Shown one piece after another: positions 1 to 6,045 of a stretch of 6,045 nt of DNA. The notes beneath the pieces were generated by a model. The model worked only from the letters and a program-made list of their open reading frames with translations, did no database searches and was not told where the DNA came from. Each line of letters begins with the position of its first letter. Within the stretch, counting starts at the first letter, position 1. Both the position numbers and the translations under genes were made by a program. The stretch comes from an uncultured Bacteroides sp. (GTDB taxonomy: Bacteria; Bacteroidota; Bacteroidia; Bacteroidales; Bacteroidaceae), in NCBI GenBank assembly GCA_900557355.1, contig USSR01000437.1, positions 1 through 6,045 on the forward strand. The letters are read 5' to 3'.

Positions 1-117
1 CAGAGTATTAGGAGTGTCGAACCAGATAGAAAATCCTTTAGTGTAGTCTATACTCTGTGCATGTCCTGCGACAATAGTAAATAAGGCGAAAATAAAAAGC
101 AAATGTTTTTTTCTCAT
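1..117 (-). CDS. Probable GH95 alpha-L-fucosidase-like enzyme, N-terminal fragment
   Basis: Only the first 39 codons are present; the gene runs off the left edge. The start ATG is at 117. The protein opens with a Sec signal peptide: two Lys and an Arg after Met, a hydrophobic core (HLLFIFALFTIVAG), then a likely cut after HAQ. The mature start reads SIDYTKGFSIWFDTPNTL. From memory, this resembles the opening of Bacteroides GH95 enzymes, where a 'WFDTPN' stretch precedes the catalytic region. GH95 contains mostly alpha-1,2-L-fucosidases, with some alpha-L-galactosidases, so the substrate is not fixed. It lies 45 bp downstream of the GH110 gene on the same strand with no terminator between them, so co-transcription is likely. 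No catalytic residue is visible. Export is well supported; the family call is moderate and rests on about 20 residues. Confidence 0.6.
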   Translation of the reverse strand, partial: MRKKHLLFIFALFTIVAGHAQSIDYTKGFSIWFDTPNTL

Positions 118-162
118 TATCGTGGTATTTTTATTGTTTTTGATATAAGGTATATAGTCTAT

Positions 163-1977
163 TTATAAGTCGGTCTTGATAAATTCCTTTTTCATATTTC
201 TGAAAACGATATTCTCCCGGAAGGTTCCCTTCAGGATATTGCCCTTGATTGTCACATTCTTAGAACCATTCAGTATAAATACCGGTTTTTGGAGTGCATC
301 ACCAGGCGACAAAGTGGATGTAACTTTATTATCTTTGAAGACCAATCCTTCTGTACTTTTGGCATATAAAACCGGGTTGCCGAATGTTTGGAAAGTATTG
401 CCTATGATGCGTACATTTCTATGTACCGGATGCGCTGCATCAATAATGGTATTGGAAGGGTTCAATGCTATTACCGCATATTCAGGACCACCATTATAGG
501 CACAGTCGATAAAAATGTTATTTTGAATCAACACATCTTTTACAGGTCCCGATTCATACCAGCCCTCGGCATCTCCTTCGATAAGAATAGCGCTCATGCC
601 TGTTTTATAGTAGGTGTTATTCGCAATGATTACTTTTCGGGGAGTAGTCATCAAGGTTCCCCGCGTACTGGTTCTTGTAAAATAACAATTGCGAATCTCT
701 ACCTCGGGCGTACAACTGATGTTCTCCACACAATCATGGTTTAATTCCAGTTCTTTGGGAATATCACGGTCGAAAGCAACTTCTACAGTGCGGTCTGTCA
801 GCCGCTTTACAGAAGCAATACAGGCAGAGGCAAACCTTTCCATAGTAGACGCTCTTACAAAAGCTACGGTGTCACCCTCAAAATAGGCATTATATCCGTA
901 GCTCTGTCCATGCATGAAACGTAGCTTCACGGTATGTCCGTCGAGCTTCTCCACAACGCGGAGGTTAGTGCCATGAACATTTATAGGATCGTCCTGCGCC
1001 CCGGCAAAATAGCAACTGTCTATTCTTATTTTTCCGCTGCATCCCGAATAATGCATCATGTCGGCAGAAGCGGCCAGTAATCTGTCACTTCCTTTACGAG
1101 GCATGCATTTCACTCTATCCATCGTTATGTTGCGTGTGTATTGGCTCACTATGCCCAACCCGTGCATATAATGCATCTGAATCTGACTGAGGGTAATGTC
1201 GCTACTTTCAAAAATAAACCATCCCACCTGGTCACGGATAATATCACGAATGGTCAGTGTGTTGCCCACTTTGGGGGAATATTCTTTCTGAACGTTGAAA
1301 TGTATTACGTTCGGCGCTATTTCTTTCGCTTTGGATGCAGACAGTACATTCCAACCCTGACTGTAGCGGAATGTTTCGTCCGCAGGATCATATTCTATGC
1401 AATGGTTCCGGTTAGACCTCCAGCCTTCACCGTAAAGGTTCATCCGGTCGTTTACTATTTCATAACGGGTATCACGATGCACCTTCACCTCCACTTCATT
1501 TCTATTTACCTGCGTAAACGTTATTTCTGATCCCGCAGGGCGTTCAAAGTCGACCTGTAAATTCTGAAAGGTCAAGTTCTTGCAATGTTCCAGGGCGATA
1601 GTTGTCATTTTGCCATGAAACATAAGAGTCGCTCCTTTGCCTTCGATTATCAGGTCTTTCATATCTTCAAATAGCAAGCCGATTGTTTTTACTTTGGAAG
1701 GGCACTCTTGCTCGGTCGAAGTATTCGTGATGAAATATTCTTTGCGTATCGCTCCTTCAGGCCAGATGTCATAACGGCCTTTTTCAAAAGAAAGCACATG
1801 AGCGCCTGTTCGTTTACATTCATTAATCGCAGCCTGTATGTTGGTAACACTGTTTGTGTAAGAATAAACATGCGCCCCGAAGTTAGAGACGAAAACCGTG
1901 TCTTGTTGTTGTGCAGCAACCGTATTGCAGTTGATTGATACAATGAGTGTCAAAGTGAATAAAAGTGTGTGTTTCAT
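163..1977 (-). CDS. glaB: GH110 exo-alpha-1,3-galactosidase, exported
   Basis: A complete 604-residue protein, close to the usual length of Bacteroides GH110 enzymes. These inverting enzymes release terminal alpha-1,3-linked galactose, for example from blood group B. Residues 1-22 form a signal peptide with a likely cut after TVAA; a Cys at 17 lacks a proper lipobox. The rest has the repeated short beta-strand pattern of a right-handed parallel beta-helix (stretches such as DLIIEGKGATLMF near 108-120, VLIQNNIFIDC near 482-492). Asp306 (in SADMMHYSG), Asp329 and Asp330 (in QDDPINVHGT) have the same 23/24-residue spacing as the active-site aspartates I recall for the structurally studied Pseudoalteromonas GH110. 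Later landmarks are TRGTLMTTPRK (438-448) and EGWYESG (471-477). The family call is firm. The A/B subfamily, and so the symbol, is tentative: A enzymes need the branching fucose, B enzymes also cut linear Gal-alpha-1,3-Gal. It heads an operon with the probable GH95 gene. Confidence 0.9.
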   Translation of the reverse strand: MKHTLLFTLTLIVSINCNTVAAQQQDTVFVSNFGAHVYSYTNSVTNIQAAINECKRTGAHVLSFEKGRYDIWPEGAIRKEYFITNTSTEQECPSKVKTIGLLFEDMKDLIIEGKGATLMFHGKMTTIALEHCKNLTFQNLQVDFERPAGSEITFTQVNRNEVEVKVHRDTRYEIVNDRMNLYGEGWRSNRNHCIEYDPADETFRYSQGWNVLSASKAKEIAPNVIHFNVQKEYSPKVGNTLTIRDIIRDQVGWFIFESSDITLSQIQMHYMHGLGIVSQYTRNITMDRVKCMPRKGSDRLLAASADMMHYSGCSGKIRIDSCYFAGAQDDPINVHGTNLRVVEKLDGHTVKLRFMHGQSYGYNAYFEGDTVAFVRASTMERFASACIASVKRLTDRTVEVAFDRDIPKELELNHDCVENISCTPEVEIRNCYFTRTSTRGTLMTTPRKVIIANNTYYKTGMSAILIEGDAEGWYESGPVKDVLIQNNIFIDCAYNGGPEYAVIALNPSNTIIDAAHPVHRNVRIIGNTFQTFGNPVLYAKSTEGLVFKDNKVTSTLSPGDALQKPVFILNGSKNVTIKGNILKGTFRENIVFRNMKKEFIKTDL

Positions 1978-2031
1978 TAATTCTGGTATTAAGATTTATG
2001 ATTTGTTGGGGGTAATACTCAAATATGCTGG

Positions 2032-2059
2032 CAAAAATAGACAAAAAGCCGCTATCAAA
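2032..2059 (-). promoter_or_regulatory. Weak candidate promoter for the GH110 operon
   Basis: On the minus strand TATTTTTG (2039 to 2032) fits the Bacteroidetes -7 consensus TAnnTTTG. The nearest TTTG upstream (2059 to 2056) is only 16 bp away, where 19-21 is usual, and it lies in the loop of the terminator hairpin. A second near-match, CATATTTG (2027 to 2020), has no well-spaced partner either. A promoter must lie near here if the upstream hairpin stops read-through, but the exact site is not settled. Initiation from the first box would leave a leader of about 50 nt. Confidence 0.25.
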
Positions 2060-2078
2060 ATTAATAATAGCGGCTTTT
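2044..2078 (-). terminator. Symmetrical intrinsic terminator hairpin ahead of GH110
   Basis: Two perfectly complementary 12-base arms, AAAAGCCGCTAT (2044-2055) and ATAGCGGCTTTT (2067-2078), enclose an 11-base loop. The stem has a GC-rich middle (GCCGC/GCGGC). Read on the minus strand it ends in five T; on the plus strand it ends in four T, a C, then two T. It could work both ways but is slightly better on the minus strand. It would stop transcripts arriving from the HxlR side before the GH110 operon and so insulate it. If instead it lies within the GH110 leader it could act as an attenuator, for which I see no competing structure. Confidence 0.75.
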
Positions 2079-2096
2079 CTTCCACAAATTTATAAA

Positions 2097-2228
2097 TTAC
2101 CTGTTATTAGAATATTTGTCCTTAAAAAAACTTACCTTTTCACTGAATAAAACATTCTTAAAACAATTGATATGAAACCGAATCTTACTTACGACTAGAT
2201 ACCTTTCAACTTTGTATATTGCCTTCAT
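2097..2228 (-). CDS. Possible small basic protein, 43 residues, unrecognised
   Basis: An ATG at 2228 opens a 43-codon ORF starting MKAIYKVERYLVVSKIR and ending in SNNR then TAA at 2099-2097. The product would be basic (about ten Lys and Arg) with no signal peptide and no clear membrane segment. Its stop lies 18 bp before the terminator hairpin, which is where a terminator would sit if this were a real transcript. No well-placed TAnnTTTG promoter was found upstream, and I recognise no family. It may be chance, or the body of a small non-coding RNA ending at that hairpin. Confidence 0.2.
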   Translation of the reverse strand: MKAIYKVERYLVVSKIRFHINCFKNVLFSEKVSFFKDKYSNNR

Positions 2229-2230
2229 AG

Positions 2231-2332
2231 TTAGTCGAACAAGAATCTATTCGCCGGATTTTCCTCAGCCGTGGAATTACAGGGCAACCTGTGTTTGATG
2301 AATATATAGATCAATACGACTGGGATGCCTGA
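2231..2332 (+). pseudogene. Coding-like orphan fragment, 33 codons, possible gene tail
   Basis: A plus-strand frame follows a TAG at 2228-2230 and ends at TGA 2330-2332. It has no ATG start. Its later part reads SRGITGQPVFDEYIDQYDWDA, with residue and codon choice resembling a real protein end more than random AT-rich DNA. No family is recognised. It could be the last piece of a deleted gene. The stretch is short enough to be chance, so confidence is low. Confidence 0.15.
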
Positions 2333-2363
2333 CGGAGGACAGAGAGGGTATTTTATGATAACT

Positions 2364-2448
2364 TTCTCGTTGCGGTGAGAATTTATTCTCGTTATGATGA
2401 GAATTTATTCTCACTCTTATGAGAATCTTTTCTCATCATAGTGAGAAT
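2364..2448. repeat. Four tandem palindromes at an exact 22-bp period
   Basis: The motif TTCTC-N8-GAGAA occurs four times, starting at 2364, 2386, 2408 and 2430, each exactly 22 bp after the last. GAGAAT ends at 2382, 2404, 2426 and 2448. The 8-base centres differ: GTTGCGGT, GTTATGAT, ACTCTTAT and ATCATAGT. The linkers are TTTA, TTTA and TCTT. Arms are constant while centres drift, so the pairing or the dyad appears to be what is kept. A 22-bp step is close to two helical turns, which would put all four dyads on nearly the same face of the DNA. It is not a CRISPR: there are no long spacers and the repeats are too short. I cannot name the repeat family. Confidence 0.85.
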
Positions 2449-2475
2449 AGGCATGGATAGAAGAGTTGCTGAAGC

Positions 2476-2644
2476 TTATCTTCTGTCTGCAATTTCAAAG
2501 GGAGCACGAACCGAAACTCCTCTCTTCATCAGGTTATTCAGATTGGGATAAAGCCATTGCTTGAATGATTCCAGATAAGCATACATTCTGGGCAGACAGG
2601 CTACCGACTGCCAAAAGCAGTAAAAAACAAATGTGGATTTTCAT
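2476..2644 (-). pseudogene. Broken small secreted-protein ORF
   Basis: An ATG at 2644 begins a convincing Sec signal peptide, MKIHICFLLLLAVGSLSAQ, with a typical SAQ cut site. The frame then continues only 17 residues to a stop at 2534. A second frame, overlapping from about 2589, carries a protein-like stretch (MYAYLESFKQWLYPNLNNL, then a basic tail ending in IADRR) and stops at 2478-2476. A one-base frame change near 2583-2590 would join the two into a product of about 56 residues. It lies 73 bp downstream of the HxlR gene on the same strand, with no promoter box of its own seen. Most likely it is the remnant of a larger exported protein after internal deletion; a true small protein is less likely. 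The family is not recognised. Confidence 0.4.
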
Positions 2645-2717
2645 AGTGTATATAAATGTGTAGTTCGGCGTGAACATTCGTCGGCTTGGGAAGAAATGTG
2701 CTTTTTTATAGGCAACG

Positions 2718-3086
2718 TTATTTATCCCTTCGCCTTTTCCTGTCATTGATAATGTCGTTCATATTCTCTTGTGCCCATGAAATCAGGGAGTTGATATGCG
2801 GTAACAGAGACATGGCCCTGTCCGTCAGCGAATATTCCACTTTAGGCGGCACTTGAGCGTAAATCTGTCTTCTCACAATTCCATCTTCTTCTAATGTGCG
2901 GAGTGTAACGGTCAGCATCTTTTGTGAAATGTCCGGTATTGTCTTCTGTAGCTCATTAAACCGCATTACGGGGGCCTGTGTCAAGGTGAAAAGTGTCAGT
3001 ATAGACCATTTATCACTGATGCGGGCCAGTATCATCCGGATAGGGCAATCAGCATAAGAGCCATTTTGTATATCTGTTCTATTCAT
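2718..3086 (-). CDS. HxlR-family winged-helix transcriptional regulator
   Basis: A 122-residue protein of normal HxlR (DUF24) length. The family signature is plain: DCPIRMILARISDKWSILTL (13-32), FNELQKTIPDISQKML (43-58) as the recognition region, then TLRTLEEDGIVRR (61-73) and the wing VPPKVEYSLTDRA (79-91). The C-terminus is helical and very basic (RKRRRDK). Its only cysteine, Cys14, is at the conserved N-terminal position; in relatives such as B. subtilis YodB and HypR, N-terminal cysteines sense quinones, diamide or other electrophiles. The start at 3086 is preferred over an in-frame ATG at 3200, because the latter would overlap the aldo/keto reductase end and place this gene's promoter inside the coding region. 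It probably binds DNA as a dimer. The nearby redox genes make an electrophile-response role plausible but unproven. Confidence 0.93.
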   Translation of the reverse strand: MNRTDIQNGSYADCPIRMILARISDKWSILTLFTLTQAPVMRFNELQKTIPDISQKMLTVTLRTLEEDGIVRRQIYAQVPPKVEYSLTDRAMSLLPHINSLISWAQENMNDIINDRKRRRDK

Positions 3087-3112
3087 ATTGCTTTGATTTA
3101 TAAAACACTCTA

Positions 3113-3144
3113 CAAAAGTAACTAATATGCCGATTGGATGCAAA
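3113..3144 (-). promoter_or_regulatory. Promoter of the HxlR gene
   Basis: On the minus strand TTTG (3144 to 3141) is followed after 20 bp by TACTTTTG (3120 to 3113), a full match to the Bacteroidetes -33/-7 consensus. Transcription would start near 3107, giving a leader of about 20 nt before ATG 3086. This supports the short start and independent expression of the regulator from the genes upstream of it. Confidence 0.65.
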
Positions 3145-3159
3145 TGTTCTTTAGATTTC

Positions 3160-4608
<1,449 letters not shown>

Positions 4609-4675
4609 ACTATGCTAATTTTAAAGTTTGATTCTATCAAGAGATAGAGGATTATTCTTTATGTTTTTGATGTTG

Positions 4676-4706
4676 CAAAGGTAAGCTGTGAGATAGCGTT
4701 TGTAAA
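4676..4706 (-). promoter_or_regulatory. Promoter of the flavodoxin/aldo-keto reductase operon
   Basis: On the minus strand TACCTTTG (4683 to 4676) matches the TAnnTTTG -7 element. TTTA (4706 to 4703), one base off TTTG, lies 19 bp upstream of it. Transcription would begin near 4669, with a leader of about 60 nt. The first copy of the direct repeat (4710-4731) sits just beyond the -33 element, a usual position for an activator site. Confidence 0.6.
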
Positions 4707-4709
4707 TAG

Positions 4710-4804
4710 ACAGATTACTGCTTTGCAAACCATAATTACGGTTTCAGAATCTTTTTTGAATACTTGAAAATGAGGCGTATATACAGATTACAGTTTCTCA
4801 TACC
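4710..4804. promoter_or_regulatory. Paired 22-bp direct repeat, candidate AraC-type operator
   Basis: The segments 4710-4731 and 4783-4804 match at 17 of 22 positions, both starting ACAGATTAC and ending ACC. A third partial copy, ACAGATTT, begins at 4811, just ahead of the AraC -33 box. The full copies are 73 bp apart, about seven helical turns. One abuts the flavodoxin -33 element, as expected for a class II activator site. Direct repeats of this size are typical of AraC-family operators, and the divergent AraC gene is the obvious candidate to bind them. This is inference; no binding motif is known to me for this protein. Confidence 0.4.
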
Positions 4805-4831
4805 AATATTACAGATTTAATGATACGGATG

Positions 4832-4862
4832 TTTGAAAGCTAAGAGAAAACCTCTATTTTTG
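4832..4862 (+). promoter_or_regulatory. Promoter of the AraC-family gene
   Basis: TTTG (4832-4835) is followed after 19 bp by TATTTTTG (4855-4862), a perfect Bacteroidetes -33/-7 pair. Transcription would begin near 4869, about 18 nt before the ATG at 4887. A TTG at 4833 that opens the same reading frame overlaps the -33 element and so cannot be the translation start from this promoter. Confidence 0.7.
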
Positions 4863-4886
4863 TCATCGGATAAAATAAAGAAGAAT

Positions 4887-5777
4887 ATGGGAGCAATCGT
4901 AAAGTTGAATACAATTCATGAGTATAATATGGCGGTAGGAGTGGAGACATTGCATCCGCTCGTTAGTGTGGTCGACTTTTCAACACTGAAGTCATTAAAG
5001 CACGGGCGCAAGAATTTCGGCTTTTATTGCATCTTCCTGAAACAGCTTAAATGTGGGGAGTTGTCTTATGGGCGTAGCACCTACGATTATCAGGAAGGTA
5101 CGCTGGTTTTTGTCGCTCCGGGACAGGTGGCAGGTGTGGATGATGACAAAGAAACATTGAATCCTCAAGGGTGGGCGTTACTATTCCATCCTGATTTATT
5201 GCGGGGCACATCATTGGGACGCAAGATGAAAGACTACAGTTTTTTCTCTTATGAAGCGAATGAAGCTTTGCACATGTCCGAGCGTGAGCGTCAGATTATC
5301 CTTAACTGTTATCTGGAGATACAGGAGGAACTGGAACGAGCCATAGATAAGCATAGTAAAAGTATTATCGCTTCTACCATTGAACTTTTGTTGAACCATT
5401 GCCAGCGTTTCTATGACCGCCAATTCATTACCCGTGAAAGTCTGAATAAAGATATCCTGGTTCGTTTTGAGAATCTGCTCAGTGACTACTTTGAATCAGA
5501 CCAGCCGCAAACAGTCGGTTTGCCGTCTGTGCAATATGCCGCGGACAAACTGCATCTTTCTGCCAATTACTTTGGTGATTTGATTAAGAAAGAAACCGGA
5601 AAGTCTGCTCAGGAGTCCATTCAACTCTTTGTGATAGAAAAAGCAAAGGAACGGCTCTATGATGAGAATAAAACCGTCAGCGAAGTTGCCTATGAACTGG
5701 GCTTCAAGTATCCGCATCATTTAAGCCGTTTGTTTAAGAAGGTGGTAGGGGTAAGCCCGAATGAGTATCGGGCATAA
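4887..5777 (+). CDS. AraC-family transcriptional regulator
   Basis: A 296-residue protein from ATG 4887, starting MGAIVKLNTIHEYNMAVGVE. The frame is open back to a TTG at 4833, but that lies in the promoter. The N-terminal half (about 1-150) is a cupin-like sensor, with LHPLVSVVDFS and a YQEGTLVFVAPGQV strand pair, as in many Bacteroides AraC proteins. The C-terminal 80 or so residues hold two helix-turn-helix units: AADKLHLSANYFGDLIKKET (about 218-237) and VSEVAYELGFKYPHHLSRLF (about 264-283), followed by the family ending GVSPNEYR. It is divergent from the flavodoxin/aldo-keto reductase operon and likely controls it and itself through the shared region. The ligand is unknown. By analogy with YqhC of E. 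coli it could respond to reactive aldehydes or quinones; that is inference only. Confidence 0.93.
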   Translation: MGAIVKLNTIHEYNMAVGVETLHPLVSVVDFSTLKSLKHGRKNFGFYCIFLKQLKCGELSYGRSTYDYQEGTLVFVAPGQVAGVDDDKETLNPQGWALLFHPDLLRGTSLGRKMKDYSFFSYEANEALHMSERERQIILNCYLEIQEELERAIDKHSKSIIASTIELLLNHCQRFYDRQFITRESLNKDILVRFENLLSDYFESDQPQTVGLPSVQYAADKLHLSANYFGDLIKKETGKSAQESIQLFVIEKAKERLYDENKTVSEVAYELGFKYPHHLSRLFKKVVGVSPNEYRA

Positions 5778-5781
5778 CTCC

Positions 5782-6045
5782 TCATTTGATTTTCTGACTA
5801 TATCTCAGATACCAGATACATATCAGCAGCGAAACCACTGTCGAGATGGGTGGAGCAAAGCCCATGATGAACAGTGATGAACTGTCTATCTGGCTGAGCC
5901 AGTATGACAATGGAATGCGGAACAAGAAAGTCGCTATCAGACTGTGAATCATCGGGAACAGTAAATTTCCCTGTCCGCTGAAGTAGGAATTTATACAGAA
6001 CACAAAACTGACAATGACGCAGTCGATGCTGTATCCCCGCAGATA
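5782..6045 (-). CDS. Probable MATE-family efflux transporter, C-terminal fragment
   Basis: The last 87 residues of a gene that enters from the right edge. The frame is open to the window end; a GTG at 6001-6003 is internal and not a start. It shows membrane segments around YSIDCVIVSFVFCIN, FPMIHSLIATFLFRIPLSYW and MGFAPPISTVVSLLICIWYL, with YFSGQGN in a loop between the first two. This pattern matches the final helices of MATE (NorM/DinF-like) Na+- or H+-coupled drug exporters of the inner membrane. Its stop codon lies 4 bp from that of the AraC gene in a convergent arrangement, with no terminator hairpin visible between them. Family call is good; substrate unknown. Confidence 0.8.
   Translation of the reverse strand, partial: YLRGYSIDCVIVSFVFCINSYFSGQGNLLFPMIHSLIATFLFRIPLSYWLSQIDSSSLFIMGFAPPISTVVSLLICIWYLRYSQKIK

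Larger units (their letters stand above)
1978..2717. other. 740-bp region with no intact long gene
   Basis: This stretch lies between the GH110 start codon and the HxlR stop codon. No ORF in it looks like a complete known gene. From left to right it holds the GH110 leader, a strong terminator hairpin (2044-2078), a 43-codon minus-strand ORF (2097-2228), a coding-like plus-strand fragment (2231-2332), a palindrome array (2364-2448), and a broken minus-strand ORF with a signal peptide (2476-2644). No tRNA-like fold or insertion-sequence ends were seen. It most resembles a decayed intergenic strip. Confidence 0.7.

Noticed and set aside
1141..1530. Plus-strand ORFs opposite the GH110 gene (also 176-499, 388-744, 689-886)
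   Set aside because: They are antisense to a well-supported conserved gene and show no family features or promoters of their own.
1921..1977. GH110 as a lipoprotein through Cys17
   Set aside because: The residues before the Cys are S-I-N, which do not fit a lipobox; cleavage after TVAA by the ordinary signal peptidase is more likely.
2044..2078. Riboswitch or attenuator in the GH110 leader
   Set aside because: It is a plain perfect hairpin with no alternative pairing partner or aptamer-like structure nearby; a terminator explains it more simply.
2364..2448. CRISPR-like array
   Set aside because: The repeats are 5-6 base arms around 8-base centres with 4-base linkers. There are no 25-40 base repeats, no long spacers and no cas genes.
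4833..4886. TTG start giving a 314-residue AraC protein
   Set aside because: The TTG is inside the -33 element of a perfect promoter whose predicted start site (about 4869) lies downstream of it; ATG 4887 fits.

Overview
The window looks like chromosomal DNA of a gut Bacteroides (order Bacteroidales). The grounds are promoters of the Bacteroidetes type (TTTG about 19-20 bp ahead of TAnnTTTG), no clear Shine-Dalgarno sites, moderate GC, and a pair of exported host-glycan glycosidases (GH110 next to a probable GH95). The species cannot be fixed from the sequence alone.

Left end (1-1977, minus strand): the start of a probable GH95 fucosidase-like enzyme runs off the left edge. Just upstream in the same operon is a complete GH110 alpha-1,3-galactosidase. 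Together they could strip blood-group-B-type ends: GH110 removes the alpha-1,3-galactose, then a GH95 alpha-1,2-fucosidase could remove the fucose.

Middle (1978-2717): about 740 bp with no intact long gene. It holds a strong symmetrical terminator hairpin, a possible 43-residue ORF, a short coding-like plus-strand fragment, an array of four palindromes at an exact 22-bp period, and a broken small ORF that begins with a clean signal peptide. It reads as a decayed strip that insulates the glycosidase operon from the redox genes.

Right of centre (2718-4608, minus strand): in transcription order, an exported flavodoxin-like protein, an aldo/keto reductase broken by an apparent deletion of about 25 bp, and a complete HxlR-family regulator with its own good promoter. 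Divergent from these at 4887-5777 is an AraC-family regulator. The shared 4609-4886 region carries promoters for both directions and a 22-bp imperfect direct repeat that could be its operator. The layout recalls E. coli YqhC-yqhD-dkgA, where an AraC-type activator controls aldehyde-reducing enzymes; that comparison is inference.

Right end (5782-6045, minus strand): the C-terminal part of a probable MATE-family multidrug exporter converges on the AraC gene with only 4 bp between the stop codons.

No CRISPR array, tRNA, rRNA, insertion sequence or phage gene was seen. The least explained features are the 22-bp palindrome array and the local gene decay around it.
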